Position numbers and translations under genes: made by a program
Part shown: piece by piece, positions 6,914 to 8,965 of the stretch
How the letters are laid out: each line of letters begins with the position of its first letter
Numbering within the stretch: position 1 is the stretch's first letter
Assembly: GCA_025935655.1 (NCBI GenBank)
Contig: JAICUV010000134.1
Location: 1-8,965, forward strand
DNA length: 8,965 nucleotides
Direction: 5' to 3'
Source of the DNA: Chloroflexota bacterium
GTDB lineage: Bacteria > Chloroflexota > Limnocylindria > Limnocylindrales > CSP1-4
The notes under the pieces: generated by a model
The model's database searches: none
Seen by the model: the letters and a program-made list of their open reading frames with translations, nothing else
What the model was told of the DNA's origin: nothing

Positions 6914-8697
6914 TCGACCTCGCGGTTCATCTCCATGTGGCGCTCGATGACCGCCTGGGCCGCCGCCTGGCTCCGCGGCTGGCCGGTGATCGCCTCCAGG
7001 AACGGTGCCCGGTCGAGCACGAACAGCTCGAGCTCGGTCACGGCCCGGACGGTGGCGGTGCGCGGCACGTCGTTGAGCAGCGCGATCTCCCCGAAGCCCG
7101 CGCCGGGTCCGATCACGTTCACCGCCCGCCCGTCCACGAGGATCGCGCACTGCCCCTGCCCGATGATGTAGAACCGGTCGCCGGTGTCGCCCTGCCGGAT
7201 GACGTCCGCGCCGGCGCGCACGTGCATGTGGTCGAGCTCCTGCGCGAGGCGCTCGAGGGCCGTGACGCGGAGCGGCGTGAACATGGGGATCGCCCGGATG
7301 AGGCCCAGCTCCTCCTCGTGGACGATGCCCGACGCGTCCGCCCGCGCCAGGTACGGACGCAGGACGAGGACGGCCGCTGGCACGATCGAGGCCGCGACGA
7401 CGAGGGCGCCGGTCGACCCGAGCAGCTGGATGAGGACCGGGGCGGCGAGCGTGCCCAGCGCGAGCGCCGCCATGTTCACGCCCTCGAGCACCCCGAAGAT
7501 CCGGGCGAGCGTCGCGTCGGGCGCCACCCGCTGGAGCATCGTCCGGCCCGCGACGTCGAACACGCTCTTGCCGATGCCGCCGGCGAGGAAGCCCAGCAGC
7601 GCCACCACCAGCAGCGGCACGAGCCCCGATGCACCGATGCCCAGGCCCACCACGACCGCCGCGAGGATCATCGGCGCGAGCAGCCGGTGGCGGCCGACGA
7701 GGCTGATCGCGATCCCGGCCCCCAGGAGCCCGCCCGCCCCGAGCGCCCCGGAGATGAGCCCGACCCCCTGGTCGCCGGCGTCAAGGACGTCCAGCGCCAG
7801 CACGACCCCGAGGACGTCGAGGATCCCCACGAGCATCATCGACAGGCCCAGGACGAGGACGACCACGCGCAGGTTCGGCTCCGCGTGGATGACGCGCAGC
7901 CCCGCGAGGATCTCCTGCAGGACGGCGCCGCCTCCCCGGGGCGACGCGACGACGGCGACCTCGGCGGCGCGCACGGCGTCCACCGCGCCCGGGACGGGCA
8001 GTGCGGGGCCCGGGCCCTCCTCGTCGAGGGTGAGCTCCAGCCGCCGGCGGCGCACGACCGTGGCCGGGCGCATCCCGACGACGGCCAGGAACCCGACGAC
8101 GAGGCCGACCCCCGCGACGAGCCACACGCCCGCCGTCCCGGCCTCGGCCAGGAGCACGCCGCCCGCCACGGAGCCCACGAGGACGCCCACGTTCTCGACG
8201 GTGCCGGTGGCGACGTTCGCGGCCGTGAGCTCGGACGGCGTCCGGGCGATCGTCGGCAGCACGGCCGCGTGCGCGGGCCGGACGAGCGTCAGCGCGAGGC
8301 CGGCGAGGATCGCGGCGCCGTACACCAGCAGCGCGTCCGCACCCGCGAGGAGGAGCGCCGCCCCCAGCAGCGTCGTCGCCGCGAACGCGGCGTGGGCCAG
8401 GGCGAGCATCCGGATCCGCGGGATGCGGTCGCCCAGGGTGGCGGCGATCGGCGCGAACACCACCGCCGGTGCCAGCTGGGCGAACGCGACGAGCCCCGAT
8501 TCGGTCGCGCCACCACGGTTGTAGGCGTACACGAGGATCGCGATCCAGGAGGCGATCTCGCCCATCGAGAACAACAGGAGCGCGAGCTGGACGCGCAGGA
8601 GCGACGGGCTCCGGACGACCGTCGCGAAGACCGCCAGCGACTCGAACCGGTGCTCGGGGTGGGACGCGTCGGCCATGGGCTGCACCGAGGATGACAT
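6910..8697 (-). CDS. MFS transporter fused to a cyclic-nucleotide-binding domain
   Basis: This is a 595-residue inner-membrane protein from the ATG at 8697. Residues about 30-450 are a major facilitator domain resembling the EntS/MFS_3 exporter group: many Ala/Leu/Val/Gly-rich helices, a loop ATLGDRIPRIRM (87-97) at the usual TM2-TM3 position, and a long polar central loop (about 211-260) between the two halves. A short linker leads to a cyclic-nucleotide-binding domain (about 462-590) with ADVIRQGDTGDRFYIIGQG and the phosphate-binding cassette FGEIALLNDVPRTATV (535-550, Glu537 and Arg546), so cAMP/cGMP-type binding looks intact. The substrate is unknown. Its stop overlaps the cbs start (GTGA), implying co-translation and perhaps a role in amino acid or sulfur metabolite export. 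Starts at 8676 (ATG) and 8748 (TTG) are alternatives; none has a clear Shine-Dalgarno. The domain fusion lies in one unbroken frame, so it is not an assembly artefact visible here. Confidence 0.92.
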   Translation of the reverse strand: MSSSVQPMADASHPEHRFESLAVFATVVRSPSLLRVQLALLLFSMGEIASWIAILVYAYNRGGATESGLVAFAQLAPAVVFAPIAATLGDRIPRIRMLALAHAAFAATTLLGAALLLAGADALLVYGAAILAGLALTLVRPAHAAVLPTIARTPSELTAANVATGTVENVGVLVGSVAGGVLLAEAGTAGVWLVAGVGLVVGFLAVVGMRPATVVRRRRLELTLDEEGPGPALPVPGAVDAVRAAEVAVVASPRGGGAVLQEILAGLRVIHAEPNLRVVVLVLGLSMMLVGILDVLGVVLALDVLDAGDQGVGLISGALGAGGLLGAGIAISLVGRHRLLAPMILAAVVVGLGIGASGLVPLLVVALLGFLAGGIGKSVFDVAGRTMLQRVAPDATLARIFGVLEGVNMAALALGTLAAPVLIQLLGSTGALVVAASIVPAAVLVLRPYLARADASGIVHEEELGLIRAIPMFTPLRVTALERLAQELDHMHVRAGADVIRQGDTGDRFYIIGQGQCAILVDGRAVNVIGPGAGFGEIALLNDVPRTATVRAVTELELFVLDRAPFLEAITGQPRSQAAAQAVIERHMEMNREVE

Positions 8698-8789
8698 GCC
8701 GGGCAGCCGGGCGGACGCCGTTCTCGGCGCGCAGCCCGCCGTGCGCAACGCCGGACCGGGACGAGGGCCGGGGCCGGGTCAGGGCGTCG

Positions 8790-8965
8790 TCAGGCGGCGT
8801 CGCCGAGGTCCCGGTCCAACCGGCCGGGACGCAGGAACAGCCACGTCAGGCGTTTGCGGAGGCGGCGCGGATGGCCGGGCGGGTCGACCGTGCGCGGATA
8901 CAGACGCTCGACCGCCGGACCGAGCAGGGCCTCGAAGCGCGTGCTCAGGGCGTGAGCGAGGGCCA
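8790..8965 (-). CDS. C-terminal end of an unidentified protein
   Basis: An open minus-strand frame enters at the window edge (first full codon at 8963) and ends at TGA 8792-8790, giving 57 residues: a helix-like start (ALSTRFEALLGPAVERLYP), then a Pro/Arg-rich basic section and an acidic tail ending LDRDLGDAA. About 88% of its codons end in G or C, as in the neighbouring genes, and the residue pattern looks protein-like. I do not recognise the family. It lies 92 bases upstream of the MFS start on the same strand, so it may belong to the same operon. That 92-base gap shows no clear promoter or Shine-Dalgarno. A competing plus-strand frame from ATG 8871 cannot be fully excluded. Confidence 0.5.
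   Translation of the reverse strand, partial: ALAHALSTRFEALLGPAVERLYPRTVDPPGHPRRLRKRLTWLFLRPGRLDRDLGDAA

Noticed and set aside
5483..8694. Two long plus-strand frames (562 and 585 residues) opposite cbs and the MFS gene
   Set aside because: They are antisense shadows produced by the scarcity of stop codons in GC-rich DNA; composition is dominated by Arg, Asp, His and Gly with no domain.
8871..8965. Plus-strand frame starting ATG at 8871 with GGAGG eight bases upstream
   Set aside because: The Shine-Dalgarno match is good, but the 31 visible residues are unremarkable and the frame conflicts with the minus-strand frame, which has better third-position bias and an ordinary protein pattern; unresolved without more sequence.

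Overview
The window is a very GC-rich, gene-dense stretch of bacterial chromosome with strongly G/C-biased third codon positions and no RNA genes, insertion sequences, phage genes or CRISPR arrays that I can see. The ATP-type PEP carboxykinase, the style of the LuxR-family AAA regulator (opening LVSPTLIGR, ending in a HTH followed by an Ala-rich tail) and a CBS/CGL pair resembling that of mycobacteria together suggest a soil Chloroflexota (Limnocylindria-like) or deep-branching Actinobacteriota. This placement is inference; no marker gene is present.

Layout, left to right. 1-804 (-): N-terminal half of pckA, cut by the window edge. 805-1089: divergent intergenic region ending in a small hairpin that holds the ribosome binding site of the next gene. 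1090-2244 (+): an unusually short LuxR-family AAA ATPase regulator. 2290-2526 (+): a small unknown protein with a strong Shine-Dalgarno. 2575-3825 (-): a cystathionine gamma-lyase/synthase family PLP enzyme. 3826-3885: a 60-base divergent promoter region with a short inverted repeat. 3886-5457 (+): a soluble hybrid histidine kinase (PAS, HisKA, HATPase, receiver). 5474-6913 (-): cystathionine beta-synthase with two C-terminal CBS domains. 6910-8697 (-): an MFS exporter-like protein fused to a C-terminal cyclic-nucleotide-binding domain, overlapping the cbs start by 4 bases. 8790-8965 (-): C-terminal end of an unidentified protein.

How the genes may work together. The beta-synthase and the gamma-lyase-type enzyme would form a reverse transsulfuration route from homocysteine plus serine, through cystathionine, to cysteine. 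They are separate units on the same strand, with the hybrid histidine kinase between them on the other strand: divergent from the gamma-lyase and convergent with cbs. The cbs gene looks translationally coupled to the MFS-cNMP-binding fusion, hinting that transport gated by cAMP (or a similar ligand) and sulfur amino acid metabolism are linked. The most unusual items are the compact LuxR-AAA regulator that lacks the usual sensor region, the transporter-cNMP-domain fusion coupled to cbs, and a perfect inverted repeat whose two arms contain the stop codons of the two convergent genes.
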